A stretch of DNA of 64,000 bases from Lolliginicoccus lacisalsi (GCF_014841105.1 NZ_JACYWE010000001.1:648347-712346); one strand, 5' to 3'; positions 26,347-36,092 are shown, numbered from the stretch's first letter. Notes: generated from the letters alone by a model not told the origin. Numbers and translations are program-made.

Positions 26347-27206
26347 GCCGACGGCAGGGTCAGGACCTCGGCCCCGGTATCGGTGACCACCAGCGAATGC
26401 TCGAACTGCGCCGACCACTTGCGATCCTTGGTCACGACCGTCCAGCCGTCATCCCAGATCTCATGGTCGATGCCGCCGAGATTGATCATCGGCTCGATCG
26501 TGAACGTCATGCCCGGCTCGAGCACGGTCTCCACCGAGGGATCGTCGTAGTGCAGCACCACTAGGCCGTTGTGGAAGGTCGGGCCGACCCCGTGGCCGGT
26601 GAACGCGCGCACCGTCCCGTAGCCGAAGCGGCTCGCGTAGGACTCGATGACGCGCCCCACGACGTTGAGCTGCCGCCCCGGCTTGACCGCCTTGATCGCC
26701 CGGTCCAGCGCCGCCTTGGTGCGCTCGACGAGCAGGCGATGCTCCTCGGAGACATTGCCGGCAAGGAAAGTCACACAGGTATCGCCATGCACATCGCCGA
26801 TGTAGGCGGTCACGTCGATCTTGACGATGTCGCCGTCCTCGATCACCGTCGAGTCCGGGATGCCGTGGCAGATCACCTCGTTGAGTGACGTGCAGCAGGA
26901 CTTCTGGAATCCGCGGTAGCCCAGCGTCGACGGGTAGGCGCCGTGATCGCACAGGTACTCGTGCACCACCGCGTCGAGCGTGTCGGTGGTGACGCCGGGC
27001 TCCACGCGCTTGCCCGCCTCCACGATCGCGTCGGCAGCGATGCGCCCCGCGACCCGCATGTTCTCGATCACCTCGGGCGTCTGCACCCACGGCTCATGCC
27101 CTTCCTTCGCCGTCTTGCGCCACGCGTACTCCGGGCGAGTGATCGAGGCGGGCACCTCACGGATCGGCGAGAGGGTTCCAGGCTGCAGGGCAGTGCGGGT
27201 CGACAT
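26343..27206 (-). CDS. map: Methionine aminopeptidase, type 1c-like
   Basis: A 287-residue enzyme that removes the N-terminal Met. Metal ligands are in [17 protein letters not shown] (two Asp), FTGHGVG (His) and MTFTIEPMI (Glu). The N-terminal extension of about 40 residues with RPEYAWRK is typical of mycobacterial MapB (Rv2861c). The ATG lies seven bases after TACCCT, so the message is probably leaderless. cobQ follows with a GTGA overlap. Confidence 0.96.
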   Translation of the reverse strand: MSTRTALQPGTLSPIREVPASITRPEYAWRKTAKEGHEPWVQTPEVIENMRVAGRIAADAIVEAGKRVEPGVTTDTLDAVVHEYLCDHGAYPSTLGYRGFQKSCCTSLNEVICHGIPDSTVIEDGDIVKIDVTAYIGDVHGDTCVTFLAGNVSEEHRLLVERTKAALDRAIKAVKPGRQLNVVGRVIESYASRFGYGTVRAFTGHGVGPTFHNGLVVLHYDDPSVETVLEPGMTFTIEPMINLGGIDHEIWDDGWTVVTKDRKWSAQFEHSLVVTDTGAEVLTLPSA

Positions 27207-27213
27207 GCTAACG

Positions 27214-27219
27214 AGGGTA
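27214..27219 (-). promoter_or_regulatory. -10 element for leaderless map-cobQ transcript
   Basis: On the minus strand TACCCT (27219-27214), the seven bases CGTTAGC, then the ATG at 27206. No Shine-Dalgarno sequence is present. Confidence 0.6.
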
Positions 27220-27257
27220 ATGGGCGGGCGGTGCCGATGCGAGGAGCAGGGGGCCTG

Positions 27258-28094
27258 CTAATCGACGAGGACGGTCGCGAACGTCGCGACCTGCTGGAAG
27301 CCGACCTTGGCGTACATCGTGCGCGCGGCCCGGTTGTAGCTGTTCACATAGAGGCTCGCGGTACGCCCGGATTTCACGATGGCCTGGGCGATCGTTGCTG
27401 TTCCCGCCGCACCGAGGCCGCAACCCCGGTAATCGGGATGCACCCACACCCCATGGATCTGGCCGACCCGCTGCGACATCGAGCCCATCTCGGCCTTGAA
27501 CACCACTTCGTCGCCCTCGAAGCGCACCCATGCCCGGCCTGACTCGATCAGCCCCTCGATGCGATAGCGGTAGGAGCGGCCCCCGTCGTGGGCGAGCGGG
27601 TCCACGCCGACCTCCTCGATGAACATCTTCACCGCGGCATCGAGATAGGGCTCGAGCTCGTCCTTGCGCGCGCGCCTGGTGAAGGGATCGGACTGGCAGC
27701 GCGGCGGCCCGGGCAAGGCGAGCATCGGCTGCTCGTCGCGGATCTCGCGCGCCGCTCCCCACTCGCTCTCGAGCTGCTCCCACAGCGGCAGCACCAGGTC
27801 AGCGCGCCCCACCAGCGAGGAACACATGCGGGGGCCCCGGCAAGCACGATCCGCGAAGAACCGCATGTCGGTGTCGTCGCCGCGCAGCGGAATGAGGTTC
27901 ACGCCGGAGAAGCAGAGGGACTCCTCGGGGCGGCCCCGGCTCCACATCTCGCCCCGCAGGAAGCGCGGATCCACGCCGAACTCCTCGATGCGCGAGGCAA
28001 CCATGCAGCTCGCGATCGGGTCGTTGTCGAGCGCGCGCAGCACCGCTGGGGTATCGCGCAACCCCAGCGGACGGGCGCCCAGCAACTTCAGCAC
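27258..28094 (-). CDS. GNAT family N-acetyltransferase with DUF4081 domain
   Basis: A 278-residue protein. The N-terminal DUF4081 region (about 1-130, LGLRDTPAVLRALDNDPIAS) precedes a GNAT domain with the acetyl-CoA loop VHPDYRGCGLGAAG (about 217-230) and SLYVNSYNRAARTMYAKVGF. It corresponds to Rv2867c, beside ispG. Substrate unknown. The GTG start has CAATCT six bases upstream on the minus strand (28106-28101), a weaker match to the leaderless pattern. Confidence 0.9.
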   Translation of the reverse strand: MLKLLGARPLGLRDTPAVLRALDNDPIASCMVASRIEEFGVDPRFLRGEMWSRGRPEESLCFSGVNLIPLRGDDTDMRFFADRACRGPRMCSSLVGRADLVLPLWEQLESEWGAAREIRDEQPMLALPGPPRCQSDPFTRRARKDELEPYLDAAVKMFIEEVGVDPLAHDGGRSYRYRIEGLIESGRAWVRFEGDEVVFKAEMGSMSQRVGQIHGVWVHPDYRGCGLGAAGTATIAQAIVKSGRTASLYVNSYNRAARTMYAKVGFQQVATFATVLVD

Positions 28095-28220
28095 AACTCA
28101 AGATTGCCACGAGAATGGGGGTCAGCGGTACCCCGTTTGGGGGGCAAGAACGAAAAAAGAGGAACGAGACCGTGCCAGGTCCGTGATCAGACCGCGATCC
28201 TGGGCTCACCGGTGGCTGGC

Positions 28221-29399
28221 TCAGCTCACCGTGACGACCGGTCCACCGGTGCCGGTCTCCCCGAATTCCTCGGCGATGCGCATCGCCTCCTCGATCAGGG
28301 TCTCCACGATCTTCGCCTCGGGCACCGTCTTGATGACCTTGCCCTTGACGAAGATCTGGCCCTTGCCATTGCCGGACGCGACACCGAGGTCCGCCTCGCG
28401 CGCCTCGCCGGGCCCGTTGACCACGCAGCCCATCACCGCGACCCGCAGCGGGATGTCCATGCCCTCGAGGCCCGCGGTGACCTCGTTGGCGAGCGAATAC
28501 ACATCGACCTGGGCGCGCCCGCACGACGGGCAGGAGACGATCTCGAGCTTGCGCGGGCGCAGGTTCAGCGATTGCAGGATCTGGTTGCCCACCTTGACCT
28601 CCTCGACAGGAGGCGCGGACAACGAGACCCGGATCGTGTCGCCGATGCCCCGCGAGAGCAGCGCGCCGAACGCGACGGCGGACTTGATGGTCCCCTGGAA
28701 CGCTGGGCCAGCCTCGGTCACGCCGAGATGCAGCGGGTAGTCGCATTGCTCGGCGAGCAGCTCGTAGGCCCGCACCATCACGACGGGATCATTGTGCTTG
28801 ACGGAGATCTTGATGTCGCCGAAGCCGTGCTCCTCGAACAGGCCCGCTTCCCACAGCGCCGACTCGACGAGCGCCTCCGGGGTGGCCTTGCCATACTTGC
28901 CGAGGATGCGCGGATCGAGCGAGCCGGCGTTCACGCCGATGCGGATGGGGATGCCCGCCTCGCCAGCGGCCTTCGCCACCTCCTTGACGCGACCGTCGAA
29001 CTCCTTGATGTTGCCGGGGTTCACCCGCACCGCGGCGCAGCCCGCCTCGATCGCGGAGAAGATGTAGCGCGGCTGGAAGTGGATATCGGCGATCACGGGG
29101 ATCTGGCTCTTGCGCGCGATCTCGGCGAGCGCATCCGCGTCCTCCTGGCGCGGGCACGCCACCCGCACGATGTCGCAGCCCGACGCGGTGAGCTCGGCGG
29201 TCTGCTGCAGCGTCGCGTTCACGTCATGGGTCTTGGTGGTGGTCATCGACTGCACCGAGACCGGGTGCTCACTGCCAACGCCGACCGAGCCGACCATCAG
29301 TTGCCGGGTGCGGCGACGGGGCGCAAGGACCTCGACCGGTCCCGCTGGCATACCGAGGCCGATCGCATTGGTGGTTCCGGCCGAGCTCGTGCCTGTCAC
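28221..29399 (-). CDS. ispG: 4-hydroxy-3-methylbut-2-en-1-yl diphosphate synthase
   Basis: IspG (GcpE) makes HMBPP in the MEP isoprenoid pathway with a [4Fe-4S] cluster. The 392-residue protein has the TIM barrel ([21 protein letters not shown] pattern near 105) and the C-terminal cluster domain with [15 protein letters not shown] and [15 protein letters not shown]. It is next to rip1/rseP and dxr, so two MEP enzymes flank the site-2 protease, as in mycobacteria. Confidence 0.96.
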   Translation of the reverse strand: MTGTSSAGTTNAIGLGMPAGPVEVLAPRRRTRQLMVGSVGVGSEHPVSVQSMTTTKTHDVNATLQQTAELTASGCDIVRVACPRQEDADALAEIARKSQIPVIADIHFQPRYIFSAIEAGCAAVRVNPGNIKEFDGRVKEVAKAAGEAGIPIRIGVNAGSLDPRILGKYGKATPEALVESALWEAGLFEEHGFGDIKISVKHNDPVVMVRAYELLAEQCDYPLHLGVTEAGPAFQGTIKSAVAFGALLSRGIGDTIRVSLSAPPVEEVKVGNQILQSLNLRPRKLEIVSCPSCGRAQVDVYSLANEVTAGLEGMDIPLRVAVMGCVVNGPGEAREADLGVASGNGKGQIFVKGKVIKTVPEAKIVETLIEEAMRIAEEFGETGTGGPVVTVS

Positions 29400-29475
29400 A
29401 ACAAACCTTCCTTCAACGTCTCGCGCCCCTGGGGTGCCTGAAGCCGTGGCACCAGTGTGGCAGCGGGGCGTGCCA

Positions 29476-30729
29476 CTAGAACAATCTGATCGGGTTGACG
29501 ATGTCGGCGGTGATGGTCAACAGCATAACCGCGCCGCCGAGGAGCATCACCGTGAACGTGATCGGCAACAACTTGGTGTAGTCGACCGGGGCGCCATTGG
29601 GCTTGCCCATCATGCGCCGGATGCGGTTGCGGATCGACTCATAGATGGTCACCGCGATGTGCCCGCCATCGAGCGGCAGCAAGGGCAGCAGGTTGAACAG
29701 CCCGATGAAGAAGTTGAGGCTCGCGAGCAGCAGGATGAACACTTCCCACAGGCCGCGCTCCGCGACCTCCCCACCGATGCGGCTCGCGCCGACCACGCTG
29801 ATCGGGGTGTCCGGGTCGCGATCCTCCCCCATGATCGACCGCACCACCGCGGGCATGCGCTCGGGGATCCGCAGCATCGCGTCCCACGTGAGCACCGCCA
29901 TATCGCCGGTGAACGCGACGGATGCGGGGACCGCCGGAAGAACGCCCAGCGGCTCGGGCGGGGCCAAGCGACCGGCCCCCACGCCGATGGCGCTGACCGT
30001 CTCCGGCCGCGCTTGCTCGAGGGACTGCCCCGGCTCGATCACGTAGCGCTGCGCGGGCTCCACCTGTACCGGGAAATCGAGGCGCTCCTCGCCACGCTCG
30101 ACCGTCACCGTGATGACGCCCTCGGCAGGCTGCACCAGGCGCACGAGCTCACCGAAATCCGCTACGGGCTGCCCATCGACCGCGACGATCAGATCGCCCG
30201 GCTCGATGCCCGCCTCCTCGGCCGGGCCGGTCCCGGCGCAGTCCGAGACACCGCCGGGCACCCAGCGGCCCTGCGCGTCCTGCCGGGGAGGCTCCTGCGA
30301 CGCGGCCACGCAGCCGACGTCGCCCACGACAGCGCTCGACGACAGCATCAGGTTGGGCAGGCCCCAGCCCACCGCGAGCACCACGACCAGCACGAAGCCG
30401 AACACGAAGTTGCCCATCGGGCCGCCCAGCATCACCACCAGGCGCTTCCAGGTGGCCTGCTTGTACATCGCTCGCTCATGCTCGTCCGGCTCCAGCTCAT
30501 CGAGAGCCGTCATCCCCGCGATGTCACAGAAGCCACCCGCAGGGATCGCCTTGAGCCCATACTCCGTCTCCCCGCGCCGCCACGAGAACAGCGTCGGGCC
30601 GAAGCCGATGAAGTACCGGCGCACCTTCATGCCGAAAGCCTTGGCGGTGAGGAAATGGCCGTACTCGTGCAGCGCGATCGACAAGCCAATGCCGAGCGCG
30701 AACAGGGTCACGCCAAACGCAAACATCAT
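29476..30729 (-). CDS. rip1: Site-2 zinc metalloprotease (Rip1/RseP family, M50)
   Basis: A 417-residue intramembrane protease that cleaves anti-sigma factors and other membrane proteins; in M. tuberculosis Rip1 (Rv2869c) controls several sigma-factor pathways. The active site HEYGH is at 21-25 in the first membrane helix, and the third ligand is in LPLDGGH (about 351-357). One PDZ domain (about 175-270, with [19 protein letters not shown]) lies between. ATGA overlaps the dxr stop. Confidence 0.95.
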   Translation of the reverse strand: MMFAFGVTLFALGIGLSIALHEYGHFLTAKAFGMKVRRYFIGFGPTLFSWRRGETEYGLKAIPAGGFCDIAGMTALDELEPDEHERAMYKQATWKRLVVMLGGPMGNFVFGFVLVVVLAVGWGLPNLMLSSSAVVGDVGCVAASQEPPRQDAQGRWVPGGVSDCAGTGPAEEAGIEPGDLIVAVDGQPVADFGELVRLVQPAEGVITVTVERGEERLDFPVQVEPAQRYVIEPGQSLEQARPETVSAIGVGAGRLAPPEPLGVLPAVPASVAFTGDMAVLTWDAMLRIPERMPAVVRSIMGEDRDPDTPISVVGASRIGGEVAERGLWEVFILLLASLNFFIGLFNLLPLLPLDGGHIAVTIYESIRNRIRRMMGKPNGAPVDYTKLLPITFTVMLLGGAVMLLTITADIVNPIRLF

Positions 30730-31895
30730 GAGCGGGCTTCATCCTCCTGGGCGATGAGCTCACGGGCACGGGCACGGGCCCAGCCCTCCGCGGCGAGCAC
30801 ATCCTCGACCGTCGACGGCGCTACCGACCATTCGCCTGCGGCCGCGAGCACCTCCTCAACGATACGGACGATCCGGGGGAAACGCAGGCCCGCAGTGAGG
30901 AACGCCGCAGCAGCCTCCTCGTTCGCCGCGTTGTACACCGCCGTCGAGCAGCCCCCGGCCACCCCCGCCTCCCGCGCGAGCCGCACCGCCGGGAACACCG
31001 CGTCGTCCAGCGGCTCGAAGGTCCACGAGGACGCCTCCGCGAAATCCAGCCGCGGCGCCGCGCCCGCCACCCGATCCGGCCACCCCAGCGCCAGCGCGAT
31101 CGGCAGGCGCATGCTCGGCGGGCTCGCTTGCGCGATCGTGGACCCATCGACGAACGTCACCATCGAATGCACGATCGACTGCGGATGCACCACCACATCG
31201 ATCTGCTCGTACGGCACGCCGAACAGCAGGTGCGTCTCGATCAGCTCCAGGCCCTTGTTCACCAGAGTCGCCGAGTTCAACGTATTCATCGGCCCCATCG
31301 ACCACGTCGGATGCGCCCCCGCTTGCTCCGGCGTCACAGGCTCGAGCCGCTCGGCCGGCCATCCGCGGAACGGCCCGCCCGACGCGGTCAGCACGATGCG
31401 GTCCACCTCGCCGCGCGCTCCCGACCGCAAGCACTGCGCCATCGCCGAATGCTCCGAGTCCACCGGCACGATCTGCCCCGGTGCCGCGGCCTCGAGCACC
31501 AGCGAGCCGCCTGCTACCAGGGATTCCTTGTTCGCCAGGGCGAGCCGCGCGCCCGTGGCCAGCGCCGCCAGGGTCGGCCGCAGCCCCAGGGAGCCCACTA
31601 GCGCGTTCAGCACGACATCCGCCTCGACGGACTCCACGAGCTCCGTGGCCGCGGCCTCCCCGCGCAGCACCCCCTCGACGCCGAGCTCCTCCGCAGCCTC
31701 CACTGACGCCACCGCGACGCGATGCCCCGGGACGCCCGTCGCCGCGATCTGCCGCCGCAGCAGGTCCACGTTGCCGCCCCCGGCCGCGAGGCCCACCACC
31801 TCGAACCGCTCCGGGTTCTCCGCGATCACCTCCAGGGCCTGCGTGCCGATCGAGCCAGTGCTGCCAAGGAGAAGAACACGAGTCGGTGAGGTCAC
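30726..31895 (-). CDS. dxr: 1-deoxy-D-xylulose 5-phosphate reductoisomerase
   Basis: Dxr (IspC) turns DXP into MEP, the first committed step of the pathway; target of fosmidomycin. The 389-residue protein has the NADPH motif [14 protein letters not shown] at the N-terminus, [26 protein letters not shown] and [10 protein letters not shown]. The GTG at 31895 lies six bases after CACAAT on the minus strand (31907-31902), a possible leaderless start. Four-base coupling with rip1. Confidence 0.96.
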   Translation of the reverse strand: MTSPTRVLLLGSTGSIGTQALEVIAENPERFEVVGLAAGGGNVDLLRRQIAATGVPGHRVAVASVEAAEELGVEGVLRGEAAATELVESVEADVVLNALVGSLGLRPTLAALATGARLALANKESLVAGGSLVLEAAAPGQIVPVDSEHSAMAQCLRSGARGEVDRIVLTASGGPFRGWPAERLEPVTPEQAGAHPTWSMGPMNTLNSATLVNKGLELIETHLLFGVPYEQIDVVVHPQSIVHSMVTFVDGSTIAQASPPSMRLPIALALGWPDRVAGAAPRLDFAEASSWTFEPLDDAVFPAVRLAREAGVAGGCSTAVYNAANEEAAAAFLTAGLRFPRIVRIVEEVLAAAGEWSVAPSTVEDVLAAEGWARARARELIAQEDEARS

Positions 31896-32081
31896 CCCGT
31901 CATTGTGGCCGATGGCGCCGGGGCCCTGCACCGCGCGGTGCCGCGCGCCGCGCCGGCCCGGCTTCTGGCAACCCCTCCTGGATGCGCCCGCGCGCGATGT
32001 GTCACGATAAGCTCAGTGAACCGCGCGTACCCGGGGCAGGCCCGGGCCGCGTCAGCGTTCAGGCGATCAGGAGGAACCACG

Positions 32082-32357
32082 GTGGCCAGCACAGAAATCG
32101 ATCCAGGCCTCGAGCGCGCCGTCGCGCGATCAAAGATCGACCCGCAGGACGAGCCCTCGGTGGGCTGGGGCTGGCACGGCGAGTTCCCCGCCGCGTTCCA
32201 GGCCGTGGGCTGGATTTTCACGATCATGGTGTTCGCCTACCTCATCGGCAACCACGAGGGCAATATCGAGAATGCCTTCATCCTCGGCACCGGCGTCACC
32301 ATCGCCGTCCTGCTCATCAAGTACAACATCGACTCGCGCAAGGCCAAGCGCCGCTAG
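32082..32357 (+). CDS. DUF2631 small membrane protein
   Basis: A 91-residue protein of unknown function, conserved in Mycobacteriales (Rv2876 by position). Hydrophilic N-terminus (about 1-35), then two hydrophobic segments (about 38-57 and 64-82) and a basic end DSRKAKRR. AGGAGG lies seven bases before GTG 32082. It runs into the repeat-rich spacer and converges on rlmN. Confidence 0.88.
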   Translation: MASTEIDPGLERAVARSKIDPQDEPSVGWGWHGEFPAAFQAVGWIFTIMVFAYLIGNHEGNIENAFILGTGVTIAVLLIKYNIDSRKAKRR

Positions 32358-32382
32358 AGAATGTGGTGGCCCGCACCCAGTT

Positions 32383-32490
32383 GCGGGCCGTGGCGCGGGC
32401 CCTGGTGCGGGCCGTAGCGCGGGCCCAGGGGCGGGCCGTAGCGCGGGCCCAGGGACGGGCCGTAGCGCGGGCCCAGGGGCGGGCCCAGGG
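32383..32490. repeat. 24-bp tandem repeat array, 4.5 copies
   Basis: Units of 24 bp at 32383-32406 (diverged), 32407-32430, 32431-32454 and 32455-32478, plus a half copy 32479-32490. Each unit consists of two related 12-mers, GCGGGCCGTAGC and GCGGGCCCAGGG. The period is eight codons; the minus frame gives L-G-P-R-Y-G-P repeats. Confidence 0.9.
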
Positions 32491-32529
32491 GCAGCTGCCA
32501 CCCCAAGCGCGCCGGGCCCACGTATCTCA

Positions 32530-32563
32530 CATAGCTGCCACTGAAATGTCGGTGGCAGCTATG
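32530..32563. terminator. Perfect 12-bp inverted repeat, likely two-way terminator
   Basis: CATAGCTGCCAC (32530-32541) and GTGGCAGCTATG (32552-32563) pair perfectly around a 10-nt loop. It lies between convergent genes (DUF2631 gene and rlmN) and could stop transcription from both sides. It has no T-run and is less GC-rich than its surroundings. Confidence 0.55.
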
Positions 32564-32615
32564 CGTATTGGTGGCGGGAGATGCCCTTGGGTGGCGAGGA
32601 CCATCCACGTCCACG

Positions 32616-32725
32616 GCGAACAGCCCAGAGCGCAGCCTGCCGCCGCGAGCTGCCCGCAAGCCGCCGCGAACAGCCCAGACCTCTGCTTCAGCCTTCCGCC
32701 GCGAGCTGCCCGCAAGCCGCCGCGA
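32616..32725. repeat. Direct repeat of the rlmN 3' end
   Basis: A 30-bp sequence is present at 32640-32669 and again at 32696-32725, where it encodes the last residues of RlmN. A second element, GCGAACAGCCCAGA, occurs at 32616 and 32666. Together they form two adjacent copies of a 50-56 bp unit. Confidence 0.85.
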
Positions 32726-33797
32726 TCTCCTGGCCGCGGGTATCGCGCACCGTGCATGGCACACCCTGCGCTTGCACGCGCCGCACGAACTCCGCCTCGG
32801 CGGCCTTCGGGCTCGCATCCCACTTGCTGCCCGGCGTCGGGTTCAGCGGGATGACGTTGACATGCACGAACTGGCCGAGCGCCTTGTGGAGCTTCTTGCC
32901 CAGCAGGTCCGCGCGCCACGGTTGATCGTTGATATCGCGGATCAAGGCGTACTCGATCGACACGCGGCGGCCGGTCTGGTCGGCGTAGTACCGGGCCGCT
33001 TCGAGCACCTCGGCCACCGACCAGCGGTTGTTCACCGGAACGAGCGTGTCGCGCAGCTCATCGTCCGGCGTATGCAGCGACACGGCGAGGGTGACACTGA
33101 GGCCCTCGTCAGCGAGCTTGCGGATCGCCGGGGCCAGACCGACGGTGGAGACCGTCACGTTGCGCTGGGAGAGCCCTAGCCCGCGCGGGGCAGGATCAGT
33201 GATGCGTCGTACCGCGGCGAGCACGCGCTTGTAGTTCGCCAGCGGTCCCCCCATGCCCATGAACACGACGTTGGACAGCCGCCCGGGACTGCCCCCGACC
33301 TCGCCATCGCGCATCGCGGCCGCGGCGGCCCGGACCTGGTCGACGATCTCGGCTGTGGAGAGGTTGCGATCAAGCCCCGCCTGGCCGGTGGCGCAGAACG
33401 GGCAGGCCATGCCGCACCCGGCCTGGCTCGAGATGCACACCGTGGCACGATCGCGATAGCGCATGAGCACGCTCTCGAGGAGGGTGCCGTCGTGGGCCTT
33501 CCACAAGGTCTTGCGCGTCTCTCCGCGATCGCACGCCAGGTGCCGGACGGGTTCGAGCAGCGGGGGGAACAGCGCATCGGCTACGGTCGCGCGAGCAGCA
33601 GCGGGAAGGTCCGTCATCGCGTGCGGATCAGCATCGAGGCGACCGTAGTAGTGGCGGGCGATCTGGTCCGCCCGGAAGGCTGGCAGTCCGAGCTCCGTGA
33701 CAGCGGACTTGCGATCGGCGGGATCAAGATCAGCAAAATGGCGCGGTGGTATCCCGCGGCGGGGCGCGGTGAAGACAAGAGGAATGTTCGCAGTCAT
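32688..33797 (-). CDS. rlmN: 23S rRNA/tRNA adenine-C2 methyltransferase RlmN
   Basis: A radical SAM enzyme that methylates A2503 of 23S rRNA and A37 of some tRNAs. In the 369-residue protein the cluster Cys residues are C128, C132 and C135 (CGMACPFC). [17 protein letters not shown] follows, and the methyl-carrying Cys is C362 in [11 protein letters not shown] near the C-terminus. The last codons are part of a direct repeat with the downstream spacer. No clear ribosome binding site precedes the start at 33797. Confidence 0.95.
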   Translation of the reverse strand: MTANIPLVFTAPRRGIPPRHFADLDPADRKSAVTELGLPAFRADQIARHYYGRLDADPHAMTDLPAAARATVADALFPPLLEPVRHLACDRGETRKTLWKAHDGTLLESVLMRYRDRATVCISSQAGCGMACPFCATGQAGLDRNLSTAEIVDQVRAAAAAMRDGEVGGSPGRLSNVVFMGMGGPLANYKRVLAAVRRITDPAPRGLGLSQRNVTVSTVGLAPAIRKLADEGLSVTLAVSLHTPDDELRDTLVPVNNRWSVAEVLEAARYYADQTGRRVSIEYALIRDINDQPWRADLLGKKLHKALGQFVHVNVIPLNPTPGSKWDASPKAAEAEFVRRVQAQGVPCTVRDTRGQEIAAACGQLAAEG

Positions 33798-33862
33798 GGC
33801 CGCACCAGTGTCCCACGGATCTCCGTGAAGTCCGAACTAGTGCGCCGGTTCACCAAATCAGC

Positions 33863-33868
33863 CATGAT
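33863..33868 (+). promoter_or_regulatory. Possible leaderless -10 of the LapA-like gene
   Basis: CATGAT (33863-33868) followed by six bases and the ATG at 33875. The first base differs from TANNNT, so support is moderate. Confidence 0.35.
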
Positions 33869-33874
33869 CAATAC

Positions 33875-34360
33875 ATGGCATCCAAATCCACGGACCCCTC
33901 ACCGAAGGAACCCGTTTCCAGCTCCAAGGATCCGACAGCGGAGCCCTCGTCGCACCGCTTCGGCTCCAAGTCCGCCTCGCCTGACGCGACGACGTCGAGC
34001 ACGACTGGCACCTCCTCCACGACGTCTCCCGAATCGAGCACGGCTGCCTCGGCACCGTCCCCGGGGAAGCACGGGAAGCCGGAGAAGCAAGGCAAGCACG
34101 CCAAGCAGAACCTGCCGCATACCCGCGCAGGCTCGTGGTGGACCGCACTGATCATCGGCGCGGCGCTGCTGATCATCCTGCTGGTGTTCATCCTGCAGAA
34201 CCTCGAGACGCAGACCATCCACATCCTGGTGTGGCAGATGGACATGCCGGTTGGCGTGGCTCTGCTCGGCGCCGCGATCCTCGGCGTGCTGATCACCGCG
34301 ACCATCGGCGGCATCAGGATCGTGCAGTTGCGGCGACAGGCACGAAAGGGCATGAACTAG
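33875..34360 (+). CDS. LapA-like (DUF1049) membrane protein
   Basis: A 161-residue protein. The first 80 residues are Ser/Thr/Pro/Lys-rich and disordered; a KHGKPEKQGKHAKQ basic patch follows. Two membrane helices (about 87-108 and 124-147) with LIILLVFILQNLETQTIHI form the LapA/DUF1049 domain, seen in E. coli LapA, which regulates lipopolysaccharide synthesis. The role in actinomycetes is unknown. Confidence 0.85.
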   Translation: MASKSTDPSPKEPVSSSKDPTAEPSSHRFGSKSASPDATTSSTTGTSSTTSPESSTAASAPSPGKHGKPEKQGKHAKQNLPHTRAGSWWTALIIGAALLIILLVFILQNLETQTIHILVWQMDMPVGVALLGAAILGVLITATIGGIRIVQLRRQARKGMN

Positions 34361-34414
34361 TCGCATCGCCCTTGGCTCTCGACGGCCGTGCCCGCCCGGC
34401 GCGGCCCGGTCCTG

Positions 34415-35149
34415 CTACGCCCCGCCGCTGCCGATCCTCGGCTTGCGGAGGCAATGGACCCGGTACCGCACGGGCAGGCATGTGCCGACGACCTGCTGCC
34501 GCGCGCGGCTCGCCACTCTCGGGCTGAACTCGATGCCAAGGACTGCCTCGAGGTCCGCCCGCGAGCCGAAAACCCACTCGGTGTCGATGCGCGCGAGCTC
34601 GAAACCCTGGCGTTCGAAGAACGCCTCCACTGCCACGGGATCGTACCGGGGCAGGTCCGCGCGCATCCACTCCCCGTAGTGACCGGCCGTCGCGTCGAGG
34701 TCCACGACGAGCAGGCACCCGCCCGGCACGAGCACCCGCAGCGCTTCCCTGATGCCGGGCTCGCAGCCGGGTCCGAAGAAGTAGGCAGTGCGCGCGTGCA
34801 CGATGTCCACGCTCGATCCAGGCAGCGGGATCGCATCGGCCCGGCCCTGGAGGACGATGACGTTGCCGAGGTCGGCGGTACGCTCGCGGGCCGCACCAAC
34901 GAGAGGCGGGTGCGGCTCGATCCCAGTGACGGCGCGCGCCTGCTCGGCGAACAGCGGCAGGTGGTAGCCGGTTCCACACCCGATATCCACGATGTGCGCC
35001 CCGGACCAGCCCGCGTGGCGCTGCAGCTCAGCAGCAAGCGCTCCCGCGTGGTCCTGCGCGGCGTTCTCGATCTCATAGATCTCTGGCCAGTGCCAGATGT
35101 TGGGGCTAGGGATCGTGACGGTCCCCCTGCGCCGACCGCCGCGAAGCAT
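34415..35149 (-). CDS. Class I SAM-dependent methyltransferase
   Basis: A 244-residue methyltransferase of the UbiE/Methyltransf_11 type: motif I IVDIGCGTGYHLPLF (about 53-67), motif II PLPGSSVDIVHARTAYFF and motif III ALRVLVPGGCLLVVD. Substrate unknown. ATG 35149 has GGAAGG eight bases upstream; GTG 35119 (TIPSPNIWHW) is an alternative. It lies 31 bp after cdsA on the same strand. Confidence 0.87.
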   Translation of the reverse strand: MLRGGRRRGTVTIPSPNIWHWPEIYEIENAAQDHAGALAAELQRHAGWSGAHIVDIGCGTGYHLPLFAEQARAVTGIEPHPPLVGAARERTADLGNVIVLQGRADAIPLPGSSVDIVHARTAYFFGPGCEPGIREALRVLVPGGCLLVVDLDATAGHYGEWMRADLPRYDPVAVEAFFERQGFELARIDTEWVFGSRADLEAVLGIEFSPRVASRARQQVVGTCLPVRYRVHCLRKPRIGSGGA

Positions 35150-35180
35150 GCCCTGGCCCTTCCCCCGCTGCCCTGGGCTG

Positions 35181-36092
35181 CTAGACGGTCAGCGGATAGC
35201 CCAGGAGCATCACGAACACCCACAGCACGACCGCAGCAACGACGAGCGAGTCGAGCCGGTCCATCAGCCCGCCGTGACCGGGCAGGAGGGTACCCATGTC
35301 CTTGATGCCGAGGTCACGCTTGAACTGTGACTCGATGAGATCGCCGATCGTGCCAAACACCACGAGGGCCGCGCCGATGAGCGCTCCGATGAGCGGATGC
35401 TCCCCAAGGATCAAAGTGACGGTGAGGATGCTGCCGATGATGCCAGCGATCATCGAGCCCGCGAAGCCCTCCCAGGACTTCTTCGGGCTGATCCGCGGCA
35501 CCATGGGGTGCTTGCCGAACAGCACACCCGCGGTATAGCCACCCACGTCCGAGCAGATCACGCCGATCATCAGGACCCAGATCGGGCCAGCGCCCTTCTC
35601 GGTGAGGACGAGCAGCGCGCCCACGCTCGTGAAGAGGATCACCCAGGTCGCCACGAACAAGGTGATGGCGGAGTCGCACACATAGTTCTCGGGCTTTCCC
35701 GAGAGGCCATTGCGCAGCAGGCACCACATCATGCAGGTGACGGTGGTGACGGCGAAGCCCGTGAAGACTCCGGTGATCCCGAAGGGCAGGGAGGCGAGCA
35801 CCGTCGCGGGCCCACCGATGACCATCGGGATGAGCGGCAGGTACACGCCTTGCTGGCGCAACCGCTTGTACAGCTCCCAGATCGCTAGCCCGACAGCGAC
35901 GGCGACGATGCCGACCCATCCTCGTGGAGCGAGCAGCAGCACCGCCACGATGACGGCGCCCAGGCCCGCCCCCACACCGATGGCAGCGGGCAGGTTGCGG
36001 CCCGCCCTGGAGGTCTTCTTCTCCTCGGGGTCAGCGGTCGCCGGCTCCGCTGGCTCGCCCATTGGCTGGTGCGACTCGTGCCCGTCGACCAC
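35181..36092 (-). CDS. cdsA: Phosphatidate cytidylyltransferase
   Basis: CdsA makes CDP-diacylglycerol, the precursor of phosphatidylinositol, cardiolipin and phosphatidylethanolamine. The 303-residue membrane protein has about eight hydrophobic segments after a hydrophilic N-terminus, with the family pattern ISPKKSWEGFAGS (about 205-217) and KRDLGIKDMGTLLPGHGG (about 260-277). The GTG has GAGGAGA seven bases upstream. Same order as in M. tuberculosis (cdsA-frr-pyrH). Confidence 0.95.
   Translation of the reverse strand: MVDGHESHQPMGEPAEPATADPEEKKTSRAGRNLPAAIGVGAGLGAVIVAVLLLAPRGWVGIVAVAVGLAIWELYKRLRQQGVYLPLIPMVIGGPATVLASLPFGITGVFTGFAVTTVTCMMWCLLRNGLSGKPENYVCDSAITLFVATWVILFTSVGALLVLTEKGAGPIWVLMIGVICSDVGGYTAGVLFGKHPMVPRISPKKSWEGFAGSMIAGIIGSILTVTLILGEHPLIGALIGAALVVFGTIGDLIESQFKRDLGIKDMGTLLPGHGGLMDRLDSLVVAAVVLWVFVMLLGYPLTV

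Larger units (their letters stand above)
32354..32687. other. Repeat-rich spacer between the DUF2631 gene and rlmN
   Basis: About 330 bp with no recognisable gene. It holds 24-bp tandem repeats (32383-32490), a 12-bp perfect hairpin (32530-32563) and direct repeats derived from the rlmN tail (32616-32725). The minus strand from GTG 32530 to TAG 32354 reads as 58 codons rich in GPRYGP units, and its stop shares CTAG with the DUF2631 stop. This could be coding, but the start lies against the hairpin and has no ribosome binding site, so I do not call a gene. Confidence 0.7.

Noticed and set aside
28101-28220. Terminator at ACCCC-GTTT-GGGG after ispG
   Set aside because: The stem is only four to five base pairs and the A-run lies on the wrong side for a terminator of ispG.
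32383-32490. CRISPR array
   Set aside because: The repeats are directly adjacent without spacers and no cas genes are near.
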